From contig NZ_JAFMZQ010000002.1 in NCBI RefSeq assembly GCF_024436415.1, positions 248,001 through 312,000 of the forward strand: a stretch of DNA of 64,000 nt. Direction: 5' to 3'. Source of the DNA: Pedobacter deserti. GTDB lineage: Bacteria > Bacteroidota > Bacteroidia > Sphingobacteriales > Sphingobacteriaceae. The notes beneath the pieces are model-generated. The model did no database searches and was not told the origin of the DNA. It worked only from the letters and a program-made list of their open reading frames with translations. Positions 10,998-20,606 of the stretch are shown one piece after another. Every line of letters begins with the position of its first letter. Positions within the stretch are counted from its first letter, which is position 1. A program made the position numbers and the translations under genes.

Positions 10998-13913
10998 ATG
11001 ACAAACACTCTTACAAAAGCTGTTTTTACAATGGTATTGCTTTGTGTTTCGGCGCTCGTGGCGTTAGCACAGAATGTAACGATTGGTGGTGCTGTGATCG
11101 ACAAGGCCACCAGGGAACCCATGCCCGGCGTTGGCATAACGGTCAAAGGCACAACGTCTGCCACAGCCACAAACTCCGAAGGAAAATTCGCGCTCAGTAC
11201 CAGTCAGAAACTTCCTTTTACTCTTGTAATCAGCTATGTGGGTTACAATACCATCGAACAGGAAGTAACTGCAGCAAGCACCAGCCTCAATTTCGAACTC
11301 GAGAGTGGCGTCATACTCGGCCAGGAAGTCGTGGTGTCTGCATCACGTACGCCCGAGCGTATCCTTGAATCGCCGGTATCCATTGAACGGATGGGTGTTG
11401 CAGTATTGAGGGAGCTCCCTGCACCGTCATTTTACGACGCACTGGCAAACCTAAAGGGTGTTGAAACAAGCGCACAGAGCCTTACCTTCAGATCTATAAA
11501 TACCAGGGGCTTTAACTCCAACGGAAACATCCGCTTCAATCAGTATGTCGACGGAATGGACAACCAGGCACCAGGACTAAACTTCTCAGTAGGCAACATT
11601 ATCGGACTGAACGACCTTGACGTGGATAACGTGGAACTCCTTCCAGGTGCCGCTTCCGCCCTGTATGGCGCCGGCGGTATCAACGGAACCATGCTCATGA
11701 CCTCCAAGAACCCGTTCACCTATCAGGGACCAAGCTTTCAGTTCAAAACAGGTATCAACCATGTCAACGACGATGAGACTGGTACACAACAATATAACCA
11801 GTTCGATCTGCGTATGGCAAAAGCGTGGAACAATAAACTGGCGGTAAAGGGCACCTTCTCGTTCCTGCAGGCCAAAGACTGGCAGGCATCCAACTATAGC
11901 AATTTCGACCGTACCAGCCGCACGCAGAAGGCGGGCGACCGGAACTCGGATCCTGCGTATGACGGTATTAACGTGTATGGCGACGAAACTTCACAAAATA
12001 TGCGCGCCATCGTAGGTCAGAGCATTGAGCCAGCTGTTCGGCAGGGCATTCTGGGCGCGTCAGGTGGTTTGTTCGACCCGAGAGCTGCACTTAACAACGT
12101 GCCTGCCGGTTCAAGCTATGCTACCTATTTAACTGCGATCAATTCGTTCCCAATTCCTGCACCGCTCCGTAGTGCGGTGGCCAATCAATACCTGCCCTTC
12201 TATTTTGGACTCGCCAACCCCGCTGTACTGCCTAATCAGGAGGTGACAAGAACGGGGTACAACGAAAACACGCTGGTCGATTACAATACCGAGTCGATGA
12301 AAGCATCTGGTGCACTGCACTATAAATTTACGCCCAGTATTGAAGGTATCGCTCAAATCAACTGGGGAACCGGAACCTCTGTTTATACCGGTACCGACCG
12401 TTATTCTTTGCGTAACTTCAGCATCGGTCAGTATAAGCTGGAATTAAAAGGGGAGGACTTCTTCGTGCGCGGATATACTACCCAGGAACGCTCCGGCGAT
12501 TCATATATCTCCTCCATCGTTGGCGCTTTCATTAACGAAACCTACAAACGTTCGGAAGACTGGTTTCCGCAATACATCGGAACGTATATAGGTGCCAAGC
12601 TAAACCCGGCCGGACTTACAGATGCTCAGGCACATGCTGCCGCGCGTGCTGCTGCCGACCAAGGCCGGCTGATACCGGGAACACCGGCATTTGAGGAGGC
12701 TCGCACGCGTATCGCCAACACTACGATTGTAAGTACAGACCGTGCTGCCGGGGTTTACGGTGCAAAATTTGACGACAGAACCAACCTTTACCATTACGAG
12801 GGACTGTACAACTTTTCCAACCTGTTAAACAATGTCGTCGAATTGCAGATCGGGGGCTCTTACCGCATCTTCCAGCTCCGTTCAAACGGAACCATCTTTG
12901 ACGACCGCACCAACAAAATAGATATCGACGAATATGGCGTATTCGGACAGTTGTCGAAGAAATTCTTCGAAGACAAATTCAAGCTTTCTTTGTCGGGCAG
13001 GTACGATAAGAATCAGAACTTCGAAGGCCGCTTAACACCAAGGATCTCCGGAGTTTATACCGTGGCGCCAAACAACAACATCCGCGTGTCTTATCAAACC
13101 GGCTACCGCAACCCTACCACCCAAAACCAATACATTGATCTTACCGTTGGTGGCGGTCAGCTCCAGCTTATCGGAGGCTTGCCGAGCCTTCTCTCTAAGT
13201 ACGATTTGTACAATAACAGGCCGTATACCGACGCAAGTTACCGTGCTTTCGTCGCTTCCGCCATCGCTGGTACGCCCAACGAGAGCTTGTTACAGGCCTA
13301 TCAGTTTGATCCAAGAGGCGTTGTTCCGGAAAGCGTTAAAGCCTACGAGATCGGCTATAAAGGATTGTTAGGCGGACGCTTGCTCATCGATGCGTATGCA
13401 TACTATAACACCTACAAGAACTTCATTACTGCAGTAGAGGTTTACCAGCGTCGCGGACAAGCCTTCCAAAAGTTTGGAGTACCTGTGAACGCCGACGGCG
13501 AGGTGGATACTTACGGAGCTGCATTGGGTATCGATTACCTGATCGCCAAATATAACCTGTCTGGAAACGTGTCGTACAACGAGATCGGCGATCTTCCCGC
13601 AGGCTTCCTGAACGACTTCAACACACCTACCATCCGGTATAACGTTGGTTTGGGTAACCGGGAGATTGTTAAAAATGTGGGCTTTAATGTAAACTACCGC
13701 TGGCAGGATTCGTTCTACTGGACCTCATCATTTGCTTCCGGAACAGTGCCTGCATTTGGCACAGCCGATGCACAGGTTAACTTCAAAGTGCCGTCTGTAA
13801 ACTCCATGATCAAAATAGGCGGTACCAATATCCTGAACAAGTACTATTTTACCTCTTACGGTAACCCGTCTGTAGGCGCACTGTACTATGTAGGTTTTAC
13901 ATACAACCCATAG
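10998..13913 (+). CDS. TonB-dependent outer-membrane receptor with carboxypeptidase-regulatory N-domain
   Basis: 971 residues. A signal peptide runs from the start to VALAQ. It is followed by a CarboxypepD_reg-like beta-sandwich (about 27-110: GGAVIDKATREPMPGVGITV...), a plug domain (about 115-235, with SRTPERILESPVSI and the ALYGAGGINGTMLM segment), and a 22-strand barrel ending in YVGFTYNP with the expected C-terminal aromatic. It imports a large or scarce substrate powered by TonB. There is no SusD partner, no STN domain and no sigma/anti-sigma pair beside it, so it is not a SusC-type sugar importer by context. The substrate is unknown; siderophores, cobalamin and peptides are options. It has its own promoter element and a strong terminator, so it is probably monocistronic. 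Confidence 0.92.
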   Translation: MTNTLTKAVFTMVLLCVSALVALAQNVTIGGAVIDKATREPMPGVGITVKGTTSATATNSEGKFALSTSQKLPFTLVISYVGYNTIEQEVTAASTSLNFELESGVILGQEVVVSASRTPERILESPVSIERMGVAVLRELPAPSFYDALANLKGVETSAQSLTFRSINTRGFNSNGNIRFNQYVDGMDNQAPGLNFSVGNIIGLNDLDVDNVELLPGAASALYGAGGINGTMLMTSKNPFTYQGPSFQFKTGINHVNDDETGTQQYNQFDLRMAKAWNNKLAVKGTFSFLQAKDWQASNYSNFDRTSRTQKAGDRNSDPAYDGINVYGDETSQNMRAIVGQSIEPAVRQGILGASGGLFDPRAALNNVPAGSSYATYLTAINSFPIPAPLRSAVANQYLPFYFGLANPAVLPNQEVTRTGYNENTLVDYNTESMKASGALHYKFTPSIEGIAQINWGTGTSVYTGTDRYSLRNFSIGQYKLELKGEDFFVRGYTTQERSGDSYISSIVGAFINETYKRSEDWFPQYIGTYIGAKLNPAGLTDAQAHAAARAAADQGRLIPGTPAFEEARTRIANTTIVSTDRAAGVYGAKFDDRTNLYHYEGLYNFSNLLNNVVELQIGGSYRIFQLRSNGTIFDDRTNKIDIDEYGVFGQLSKKFFEDKFKLSLSGRYDKNQNFEGRLTPRISGVYTVAPNNNIRVSYQTGYRNPTTQNQYIDLTVGGGQLQLIGGLPSLLSKYDLYNNRPYTDASYRAFVASAIAGTPNESLLQAYQFDPRGVVPESVKAYEIGYKGLLGGRLLIDAYAYYNTYKNFITAVEVYQRRGQAFQKFGVPVNADGEVDTYGAALGIDYLIAKYNLSGNVSYNEIGDLPAGFLNDFNTPTIRYNVGLGNREIVKNVGFNVNYRWQDSFYWTSSFASGTVPAFGTADAQVNFKVPSVNSMIKIGGTNILNKYYFTSYGNPSVGALYYVGFTYNP

Positions 13914-14215
13914 GTTGTTCTAAACAGGCTAATCCAGATCCCCGGCAAACACCGGGGATTTTCTTTTGAAAGACCTTTATCTCTTCGGCTTTCCTTCGTC
14001 TTTCAGTCGTGTTCGCTCCGGCATCGCTTCGTCGCAATCCGAAGGAAAAGCGACATAAAAGCGCAGAGCGTACGTCAGCGCGCAGGTATTACACAGTACT
14101 TTCTAAGCTTGCTCGTCGTTCTTTCAATATCTCTTGGGTTTTAATTGAAATTTTTACACTTTTAGATGGTACAATACATCAGGTATTGAAGGGATAGGAT
14201 AATAAAACGATTTTC
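13914..14215 (+). other. 302-base intergenic region with a terminator and a long imperfect hairpin
   Basis: It holds the receptor terminator (13938-13963). It also holds an imperfect long-range inverted repeat, GCTTTCCTTCG (13988-13998) against CGAAGGAAAAGC (14040-14051), enclosing about 40 bases. An AT-rich stretch follows before the GH31 ATG. A 62-codon open frame inside it looks non-coding. No exact TAnnTTTG element was found for the GH31 gene. Confidence 0.5.
13938..13963 (+). terminator. Terminator of the TonB-dependent receptor gene
   Basis: An 8-base perfect stem ATCCCCGG / CCGGGGAT with a 6-base loop, followed by a T-rich run. Confidence 0.8.
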
Positions 14216-16684
14216 ATGGAAGAGCAAACAGAAGTTGGCAAGGAAATATTTAATCAGAAGATAAGTGATAGTACAGGTGATGAGGTGGTTCAGCATCTCA
14301 ACAATCCGGTGGCTGGGGCCGAAGCCATCGTAAAAAAGTATCTGGACTCAGTTAAAAAGGTCTGGCAGGATGGTAACAGATACATTTTTGGTGATGGCAG
14401 CGCCAAGGTAGAGATCAGAATAGTGAGCGATGAGATCATTCGTATACGGCTCGCTCCGCATGGCGTGTTCCTCGATGATTTCTCATACGCCGTGCCGGTG
14501 GTCGACCAGAAAGTAACTACATTCCGACTGGAGGAATTCCCTGAGCACTTTGATATATCTACGAATACGGTCGTTTGCCGTGTGCGCAAAGACGATTTTT
14601 TGATCTCATTTCTGGATAAGCAAACGCAGGTAGTAATGAGTCAGGATGTATCTCCTATGCACTGGGAGGAGAATGCAGACTTTGGTGGCTATTATGTATA
14701 CGCCACAAAAAAATGTCTCACGGAGGAGAACTTTTTCGGATTGGGCGACAAATCGGGCAATATGAACCTGCGTGGCAGGCATTTTCAAAACTGGAATACA
14801 GACGCATATTCCTTTGGCTGGGATCAGGACCCGCTGTATCGCACCATTCCGTTTTATATTGGCGTGCATGATAAGTCGGCCTACGGAATTTTCTTCGATA
14901 ATACCTTTCGGTCGTATTTCGACTTCGGCAGGGAAGATGCCGAGAAGACAAGCTTCTGGGCCGACGGCGGGGAGCTGCAATATTACTATATGCATGGGCC
15001 GCATTTTATGGATGTGGTGAAGCGCTACCAGAGCTTAACGGGCACCCATCCGATGCCTCCAAAATGGGCTTTGGGATACCATCAATGCCGCTGGAGCTAT
15101 TATCCGGAGAGCAAGGTTAAGGAGATCGCCGAGGGATTCAGGTCCAGGAGTATCCCTTGTGACGCGATATACCTGGACATCGACTATATGGATGGTTACC
15201 GCTGTTTCACCTGGAATAAAAGTCATTTCCCGGACCCGAAACGGATGATCAAGGAACTGGCCACCGATGGTTTCAAAACGGTGGTGATGATAGATCCGGG
15301 AATTAAAGTAGACGATAATTACTGGGTGTTTAAAGAAGGAAAGGAAAACAATTACTTCTGTCGCCGTAGTGACGACTATTTTATGGAGGGGCATGTATGG
15401 CCGGGCCGTTGTCAGTTTCCGGATTTCACGAACCCAACCGTTCGCGAATGGTGGGGCGGTTTGTACAAGGAGCTTGTGGAGATTGGCGTTGCGGGTGTAT
15501 GGAACGATATGAACGAACCGGCGGTGTTCGGTTCAGGTACCTTCCCCAATGATGTGCGCCACAATTATGATGGTTACCGTGGTTCGCACCGCAAGGCACA
15601 TAATGTTTACGGAATGCAAATGGTGCGCTCAACATACGATGGCTTAAAGAAACTGATGCGCAACAAGAGACCGTTTACCATTACCCGCGCGGGCTACTCC
15701 GGCATGCAGCGTTATGGCTGTGTATGGACCGGCGATAATGTGGCTACCTGGGAACACCTCAAGATTGGGAACATACAGTGTCAGCGGATGTCGATCTCAG
15801 GCGTGCCTTTCTGCGGAACCGATATCGGGGGCTTTAGTGGTGAGCCTGATCCGGAATTGTTTACCCGATGGATTCAGCTTGGAACTTTTTCTCCTTTTAT
15901 GCGCGCACATTCGGCCGGAGATACCGCCGAAAGGGAGCCCTGGAGTTTCGGTGAACCATATACGAGCATAAACCGTACGTACATTGAGCTCCGCTACCGC
16001 CTGTTGCCTTACCTGTATTCGGTGTTCTGGGAGCATCACCGTTATGGTTTTCCTATTCTTCGTCCGCTGGTTATGCTGGAGCAGGAGAACGAGAGTATGA
16101 GCTTCCGTCAGGACGAGTTTACTTTTGGCGACAAGATACTTGTGTGCCCGGTTCTGGAACAGGGCGCTGCATCACGAAGGGTGTACCTGCCTAAAGGTAA
16201 CTGGTATAACTTCTGGACGCACGAGGTGCTGCAGGGCGAAAGCGAGCACCTGATCGAAACACCGCTAGATCATATGCCGTTGTTTGTCCGTTCAGGTTCC
16301 GTTATTCCGGAATACCCTGTAATGCAATACGTGGGCGAGAAGGAAGTGACGGAGGTGTTACTGAATATTTATTATGCAGACTATGAGGTAAACTCTTTCC
16401 TGTACGAGGATCATGGCGATACATTTGCATACGAGCAGGATATATACTCGGAAAAGAAGTTTGCCGTAAAAGGCAGCAGCAGTGGCTTGATTATTGAACA
16501 AAGCAGGGAAGGCCTATATACCCCGAATTATGAGTGGTACAGCTATAATGTAGTCGGGTTACCATTTAGCGTCGCGCGGATTACTGTAGACGATAAGGAA
16601 GTAACCGATTACAGCATGGATGAACGCAATTGCCTGCATTTTAAGTCAAACAAGAACTTTACGACAATAAAAATCTACAGCTAA
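14216..16684 (+). CDS. Glycoside hydrolase family 31 alpha-glucosidase
   Basis: 822 residues, no signal peptide, so probably cytoplasmic. The order is an N-terminal beta-sandwich (to about 250), the (beta/alpha)8 barrel, and C-terminal beta domains. The catalytic nucleophile is D431 in GVWNDMNEP and the acid/base is D507 in WTGDN, both canonical for GH31. FGLGDKSG and the ALGYHQCRWSYY entry to the barrel also fit. It releases alpha-glucose from the ends of maltodextrin or other alpha-glucans. Its TAA shares a base with the ATG of the branching-enzyme gene, so the two are translationally coupled. Pairing with GlgB points to intracellular alpha-glucan turnover rather than uptake. Confidence 0.94.
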   Translation: MEEQTEVGKEIFNQKISDSTGDEVVQHLNNPVAGAEAIVKKYLDSVKKVWQDGNRYIFGDGSAKVEIRIVSDEIIRIRLAPHGVFLDDFSYAVPVVDQKVTTFRLEEFPEHFDISTNTVVCRVRKDDFLISFLDKQTQVVMSQDVSPMHWEENADFGGYYVYATKKCLTEENFFGLGDKSGNMNLRGRHFQNWNTDAYSFGWDQDPLYRTIPFYIGVHDKSAYGIFFDNTFRSYFDFGREDAEKTSFWADGGELQYYYMHGPHFMDVVKRYQSLTGTHPMPPKWALGYHQCRWSYYPESKVKEIAEGFRSRSIPCDAIYLDIDYMDGYRCFTWNKSHFPDPKRMIKELATDGFKTVVMIDPGIKVDDNYWVFKEGKENNYFCRRSDDYFMEGHVWPGRCQFPDFTNPTVREWWGGLYKELVEIGVAGVWNDMNEPAVFGSGTFPNDVRHNYDGYRGSHRKAHNVYGMQMVRSTYDGLKKLMRNKRPFTITRAGYSGMQRYGCVWTGDNVATWEHLKIGNIQCQRMSISGVPFCGTDIGGFSGEPDPELFTRWIQLGTFSPFMRAHSAGDTAEREPWSFGEPYTSINRTYIELRYRLLPYLYSVFWEHHRYGFPILRPLVMLEQENESMSFRQDEFTFGDKILVCPVLEQGAASRRVYLPKGNWYNFWTHEVLQGESEHLIETPLDHMPLFVRSGSVIPEYPVMQYVGEKEVTEVLLNIYYADYEVNSFLYEDHGDTFAYEQDIYSEKKFAVKGSSSGLIIEQSREGLYTPNYEWYSYNVVGLPFSVARITVDDKEVTDYSMDERNCLHFKSNKNFTTIKIYS

Positions 16685-18609
16685 TGAAAGTAATGACCCA
16701 CAGCTTGTTCAGCGATTTCGACATTTCCTTGTTCGTAACAGGTAAGCATTTTAGATTGTATGAAAAGTTTGGGTCGCATATCATTACGGTAAACGGCGAA
16801 GCAGGTACTTACTTTTCGGTCTGGGCGCCCAATGCGCAGTCGGTAAGTGTTATTGGCGACTTTAATCAATGGGACCGGGCGTCTCATCAGCTGTACAGGC
16901 GACTGGATTCGTCGGGCATCTGGGAGGGCTTTATCCCGGGGGTTCATAAGGGCCAGATCTATAAGTATGCCATCAAAGGTTATGATGGGGTAGAACGGGA
17001 AAAAGGCGACCCTTTTGCAAGACGATGGGAGCGCCCTCCGCGTACGGCCTCTATGGTATGGGATACGGCTTATGCATGGAAAGATAAAACCTGGATGAAC
17101 CGTCGCGCACGGGTAGATGCTCTGAAACAGCCTATGACGGTGTATGAACTGCATCTCGGCTCCTGGCGGCGGGACCCGTCTGACCCAAAAAGGATCCTGA
17201 CCTATAAGGAGATAGCAGAGGCACTGGTGCCCTATGTACTCGACATGGGTTTTACACATGTCGAGCTGATGCCGGTGATGGAATACCCTTATTATCCATC
17301 CTGGGGATACCAGATCACCGGTTACTTTGCTGCAAGTTCCAGACATGGAACTGCCCAGGAATTGATGTATCTGATAGAACAACTACACAAGCACAACATC
17401 GGGGTTATTTTAGATTGGGTACCATCACACTTTCCGGGAGATGCGCATGGCTTATATGAATTTGACGGAACGCACTTGTATGAGCATGCGGATATGCGTA
17501 AGGGCTTTCATCCTGACTGGAAATCGTATATTTTTAATTACGACCGGAATGAGGTACGGTCCTTCTTGATCAGCAATGCCATGTACTGGCTGGATCAGTT
17601 CCATGTAGACGGACTGCGGGTCGATGCGGTGGCGTCAATGTTATATTTCGACTTTTCAAGAACGGCGGCCGAGGCGGCAACCAATGAGTACGGCGGTAGC
17701 GAGAACCTGGGAGCTATACAGTTCTTAAAAGACTTGAATGAGTCAGTTTACGGTAGTTTTCCTGGTGTGCAAACCATAGCGGAGGAAAGCAGCACTTATC
17801 CGGGCGTTACTAATCCTGTGTATGCCGGGGGACTGGGATTCGGGATGAAATGGATGATGGGCTGGATGAACGATACCCTGAGGTATTTTAAGCTGGATCC
17901 GATTGCCCGGAAGCACCACCACCATCAGCTCACTTTCAGTGCTACATATGCCTTCAGCGAAAATTTTATGCTGCCCTTTTCTCACGACGAGGTGGTGCAC
18001 GGCAAGTCATCAATGATTTATAAAATGCCTGGCGACGAGTGGCAAAAACACGCGAATTTGCGTGCTTTATACGCATATATGTTTACCCACCCGGGTACTA
18101 AACTTTTGTTTATGGGCAACGAGTTTGCTCAAACCCATGAATGGGATTTTAAGAATTCGCTCGACTGGCATTTACTCCAGTACCCAAGTCACCTCGGTAT
18201 GCAAAGGGCTGTGCGCGCGATGAACAACCTTTACCGGTCTGAACCTGCTCTATACGAGCATAGTTTCTCTTATGAAGGCTTTGAATGGATTAATGCCGAC
18301 GATGCTGATCATTCCATTTATATTTATGTTAGGAAGGGCTTAAAAGGTAAAGACACGCTGATCGTGATCTTAAACCTGACACCTGTATACAGGGAAAACT
18401 ACCGCGTAGGTTTGCCAGTTAAGGCTAAATGGCAGGAGATATTCAACACAGATGCGGAAGAATTCTACGGCAGCGGCAAACGAAATACAGGTGTGCTGTC
18501 GCCTGAGGCTGAAGAATGCCACGGCAGACCGTCTTCTATGGTGCTAAATGTGCCGCCTTTGGCTGCGGTCGTTTTAAAGCAGGTACCTGTCAGGGGAAAA
18601 AAGAGCTAG
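16684..18609 (+). CDS. glgB: 1,4-alpha-glucan branching enzyme
   Basis: 641 residues. It makes alpha-1,6 branches in glycogen by cutting and re-attaching alpha-1,4 chains. A CBM48-type N-domain (FSVWAPNAQSVSVIGDFNQW) precedes the GH13 barrel. Catalytic residues are D314 (DGLRVDAV) and the glutamate of IAEESST (367/368), with the transition-state aspartate in the SHDEVVHGKS segment. It lacks the extra N1 domain of the longer E. coli enzyme. Its ATG overlaps the GH31 stop by one base. No glycogen synthase or phosphorylase is in the window, so the rest of the pathway must lie elsewhere. Confidence 0.95.
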   Translation: MKVMTHSLFSDFDISLFVTGKHFRLYEKFGSHIITVNGEAGTYFSVWAPNAQSVSVIGDFNQWDRASHQLYRRLDSSGIWEGFIPGVHKGQIYKYAIKGYDGVEREKGDPFARRWERPPRTASMVWDTAYAWKDKTWMNRRARVDALKQPMTVYELHLGSWRRDPSDPKRILTYKEIAEALVPYVLDMGFTHVELMPVMEYPYYPSWGYQITGYFAASSRHGTAQELMYLIEQLHKHNIGVILDWVPSHFPGDAHGLYEFDGTHLYEHADMRKGFHPDWKSYIFNYDRNEVRSFLISNAMYWLDQFHVDGLRVDAVASMLYFDFSRTAAEAATNEYGGSENLGAIQFLKDLNESVYGSFPGVQTIAEESSTYPGVTNPVYAGGLGFGMKWMMGWMNDTLRYFKLDPIARKHHHHQLTFSATYAFSENFMLPFSHDEVVHGKSSMIYKMPGDEWQKHANLRALYAYMFTHPGTKLLFMGNEFAQTHEWDFKNSLDWHLLQYPSHLGMQRAVRAMNNLYRSEPALYEHSFSYEGFEWINADDADHSIYIYVRKGLKGKDTLIVILNLTPVYRENYRVGLPVKAKWQEIFNTDAEEFYGSGKRNTGVLSPEAEECHGRPSSMVLNVPPLAAVVLKQVPVRGKKS

Positions 18610-18684
18610 TACGAAGTAATCTCCTCTCCGAAAACCTTTCGTGTAACAGTTTTGTTGTAGTGATATACATTTAGAACAACAGCA

Positions 18685-19017
18685 ATGGAAACGCAAGATA
18701 ACCACAGCAATAAAGTTCCTGATCAGATCAATGATGATGCGCATCTGGAGAATCCAAGTGTAGATCCTGGATTTGAGAACAGCGGTAATGGCAATACGCT
18801 TAAGGGTAGAGAGGATAAGCGTGTGAACGACATTGATGTTAACCTCAGTATCTCGGAGATGCGCGAGGGTAAAACCAAACACGACGAAGAAGAGGGGCCT
18901 GAAGCGGCAGGATTGAGAGATATTGCCGATAGCGAATCAGATGATGATCAGTCGGACGATGCCATGAATCGCGGAAATGATCGCGACCACGGCGCATATA
19001 ATCCTAAAAATATTTAG
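18685..19017 (+). CDS. Small acidic, probably disordered protein
   Basis: 110 residues, rich in Asp, Glu, Asn, Gly and Ser, with no Trp or Cys. It begins METQDNHSNKVPDQ, has a short helix-prone stretch VNLSISEMREGKTKHDEEE, and ends in an Asp/Ser/Asn-rich tail. No signal peptide or membrane segment. It is preceded by a near-consensus -7 (TACATTTA at 18666-18673). A second protein of the same composition lies at 25895-26131. Such proteins in Bacteroidetes are sometimes stress-related, but I recognise no family and assign no function. Confidence 0.7.
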   Translation: METQDNHSNKVPDQINDDAHLENPSVDPGFENSGNGNTLKGREDKRVNDIDVNLSISEMREGKTKHDEEEGPEAAGLRDIADSESDDDQSDDAMNRGNDRDHGAYNPKNI

Positions 19018-19025
19018 GTATTCGC

Positions 19026-19033
19026 TATCTTTG
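19026..19033 (+). promoter_or_regulatory. -7 element that sets the methyltransferase start
   Basis: TATCTTTG, an exact TAnnTTTG match, 18 bases before ATG 19052. A longer open frame from 18977 would start upstream of this promoter, so ATG 19052 is the better start. Confidence 0.6.
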
Positions 19034-19051
19034 CAGCCTCAATTTGGAAAC

Positions 19052-19678
19052 ATGAATACCAAACAGGCATATAACATCTGGGCTGCACAGTACGATACGA
19101 ACGACAATAAAACGCGCGACCTTGAAGGCCTGGCTTTGAAGATTTGTCTCGCCAGTGTTCCGTTCAATAAAGTATTGGAAATCGGCTGCGGTACTGGTAA
19201 GAATACAGAATGGCTTATGGAAAGGGCCGCGCTGATTACGGCGGTCGACTTCTCCGAGCAGATGCTGGCGCGGGCTAAAGACAAGATCAGTTCAAACCGT
19301 GTGGAATTTAAACAGGCAGATATTACTTCGAAATGGAACTTCAGGGACGGGCTGTACGACCTGGTAACCTTTAGTCTTGTGCTTGAGCATATAGATAACC
19401 TGGATTATATTTTTAATCAGGCCGCTAAATCATTAAACTCCGGTGGATATGTTTATGTAGGCGAACTGCATCCGTTTAAGCAATACGAAGGGACTCGTGC
19501 CCGGTTCGAAACGGAAGAAGGACGCCAGGAGGTGGATGCATTTAATCATAACGTGTCCGACTTTATTCAAGCCGGTAAGAAGCACGGCCTGGCATTAGTA
19601 GATCTGGAGGAATATTTTGATAACAACAACCGCACGGTTATACCAAGGATTTTGACGATCTTGTTGAGGAAAGTTTAG
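19052..19678 (+). CDS. Class I SAM-dependent methyltransferase
   Basis: 208 residues from ATG 19052. The Rossmann SAM-binding motif I is VLEIGCGTGKNTEWL near residue 40. Motif II follows as TAVDFSEQML, then QADITS, and motif IV-V is LVTFSLVLEHI. It resembles UbiE/COQ5-like small-molecule methyltransferases, but no substrate-specific feature or pathway neighbour is visible. The start is supported by the promoter element at 19026-19033. The signal-bearing VOC gene follows 9 bases after the stop and is probably in the same transcript. Confidence 0.88.
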   Translation: MNTKQAYNIWAAQYDTNDNKTRDLEGLALKICLASVPFNKVLEIGCGTGKNTEWLMERAALITAVDFSEQMLARAKDKISSNRVEFKQADITSKWNFRDGLYDLVTFSLVLEHIDNLDYIFNQAAKSLNSGGYVYVGELHPFKQYEGTRARFETEEGRQEVDAFNHNVSDFIQAGKKHGLALVDLEEYFDNNNRTVIPRILTILLRKV

Positions 19679-19687
19679 ACCTTGCTT

Positions 19688-20152
19688 ATGAAAGTACTAT
19701 TTTGCTCAGCAGTTTTCTTATTGTCTTCCGTATTTATCCATCATTCTATGGCGCAATCCACCCAAAAGAAAGTAGCAGTAAAGCTAAACCACATTGCTGT
19801 CTATGTGGCCGATCTGCAAAAAGCTACCGATTTCTATAAAAATGTATTCGATCTGGAGATTATCCCCGAGCCTTTTAAAGACAACAGGCACACCTGGTTT
19901 ACATTGGGGCCTGCCGGACAGTTGCATTTGATTCAGGGTGCTAAACCTGATCAGGTGCATGATAAAAATGAGCATTTGTGTTTCAGCGTTGCTTCAATGG
20001 ACAGTTTTGTGAAGGGCCTTGATAAGATGGGGATACGCTATGAAAACTGGGCGGGCGAGGTTAGTACCATTACAAAGCGGCCCGACGGTATACAACAGAT
20101 CTATTTTAAGGATCCCGACGGGCATTGGCTTGAAGCGAACGACGATCACTGA
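19688..20152 (+). CDS. Exported VOC-superfamily (glyoxalase-like) protein
   Basis: 154 residues from ATG 19688; a TTG six bases earlier is also in frame. A signal peptide, MKVLFCSAVFLLSSVFIHH up to SMAQ, is followed by one VOC module. It starts KLNHIAVYVADLQKATDFY (first metal His), has QLHLIQG in the middle and ends with IYFKDPDGHWLEA (last metal Glu). Such proteins bind a divalent metal and act on small molecules as lyases, isomerases or resistance proteins. Export to the periplasm is less common for this fold. Its last 7 bases overlap the end of the convergent acetyltransferase gene. Confidence 0.85.
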   Translation: MKVLFCSAVFLLSSVFIHHSMAQSTQKKVAVKLNHIAVYVADLQKATDFYKNVFDLEIIPEPFKDNRHTWFTLGPAGQLHLIQGAKPDQVHDKNEHLCFSVASMDSFVKGLDKMGIRYENWAGEVSTITKRPDGIQQIYFKDPDGHWLEANDDH

Positions 20153-20604
20153 TCACCAGCCTGCTTATAAGCGTCGGCTACAACGATCGCCATTAGCCTT
20201 TCCGGGTGCTCTACGGCTTTAAATCCAAACTGCGCATAGAGCCCATGAGCGTCTTGTGTGCCGAGCATATAGCGTCTAAGGCCTTGCAGGTCCGGATGAA
20301 AAAGCATCAGCGACATAAGTTTCTTAGACAGGCCTAAACCCCGATATTCCGGCAAGACATAAACATCGGCGAGATAGCCAAAAGTAGCGCGGTCGGTAAT
20401 CCATCGGGCAAATCCGATTTGCCGTGCTTCTTTGTAAATGCCGAAACATAAGGAATTTTCGATGGACCGCCGTACGACTTCCAAAGGTATGTCTTGTGCC
20501 CAATACGATTCTTTGGAAAGGTAGTGGTGCACAGCTTGTGGGTCGATCCGGTTCTTGTCATCAGAAAATATGAAACCGTCTTCTGCTATTTCCATTTCTG
20601 GCAA
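20146..20604 (-). CDS. GNAT family N-acetyltransferase
   Basis: 152 residues with the acetyl-CoA binding signature YVLPEYRGLGLSKKLM (Arg/Gln-x-x-Gly-x-Gly type) near residues 90-105, after the strand LADVYV. It transfers an acetyl group to an amine of unknown identity. It begins 2 bases after the SDR gene ends, on the same strand, so the two are probably co-transcribed. The 3' end overlaps that of the VOC gene by 7 bases. Confidence 0.85.
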   Translation of the reverse strand: MPEMEIAEDGFIFSDDKNRIDPQAVHHYLSKESYWAQDIPLEVVRRSIENSLCFGIYKEARQIGFARWITDRATFGYLADVYVLPEYRGLGLSKKLMSLMLFHPDLQGLRRYMLGTQDAHGLYAQFGFKAVEHPERLMAIVVADAYKQAGDQ

Positions 20605-20606
20605 AA

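Noticed and set aside
14009..14197. 62-codon frame in the gap before GH31
   Set aside because: Arg/Ser/Lys-rich translation with no conserved pattern, overlapping an imperfect hairpin; no promoter or stop context supports it.
16681..17382. 233-codon open frame opposite the start of glgB
   Set aside because: Antisense to a strongly supported gene; composition is odd (many His, Arg, Pro) and no motif is visible.
18977..19051. Upstream extension of the methyltransferase to 18977
   Set aside because: The extra 25 residues lie upstream of an exact -7 promoter element and within the previous gene; ATG 19052 gives the usual N-terminus.
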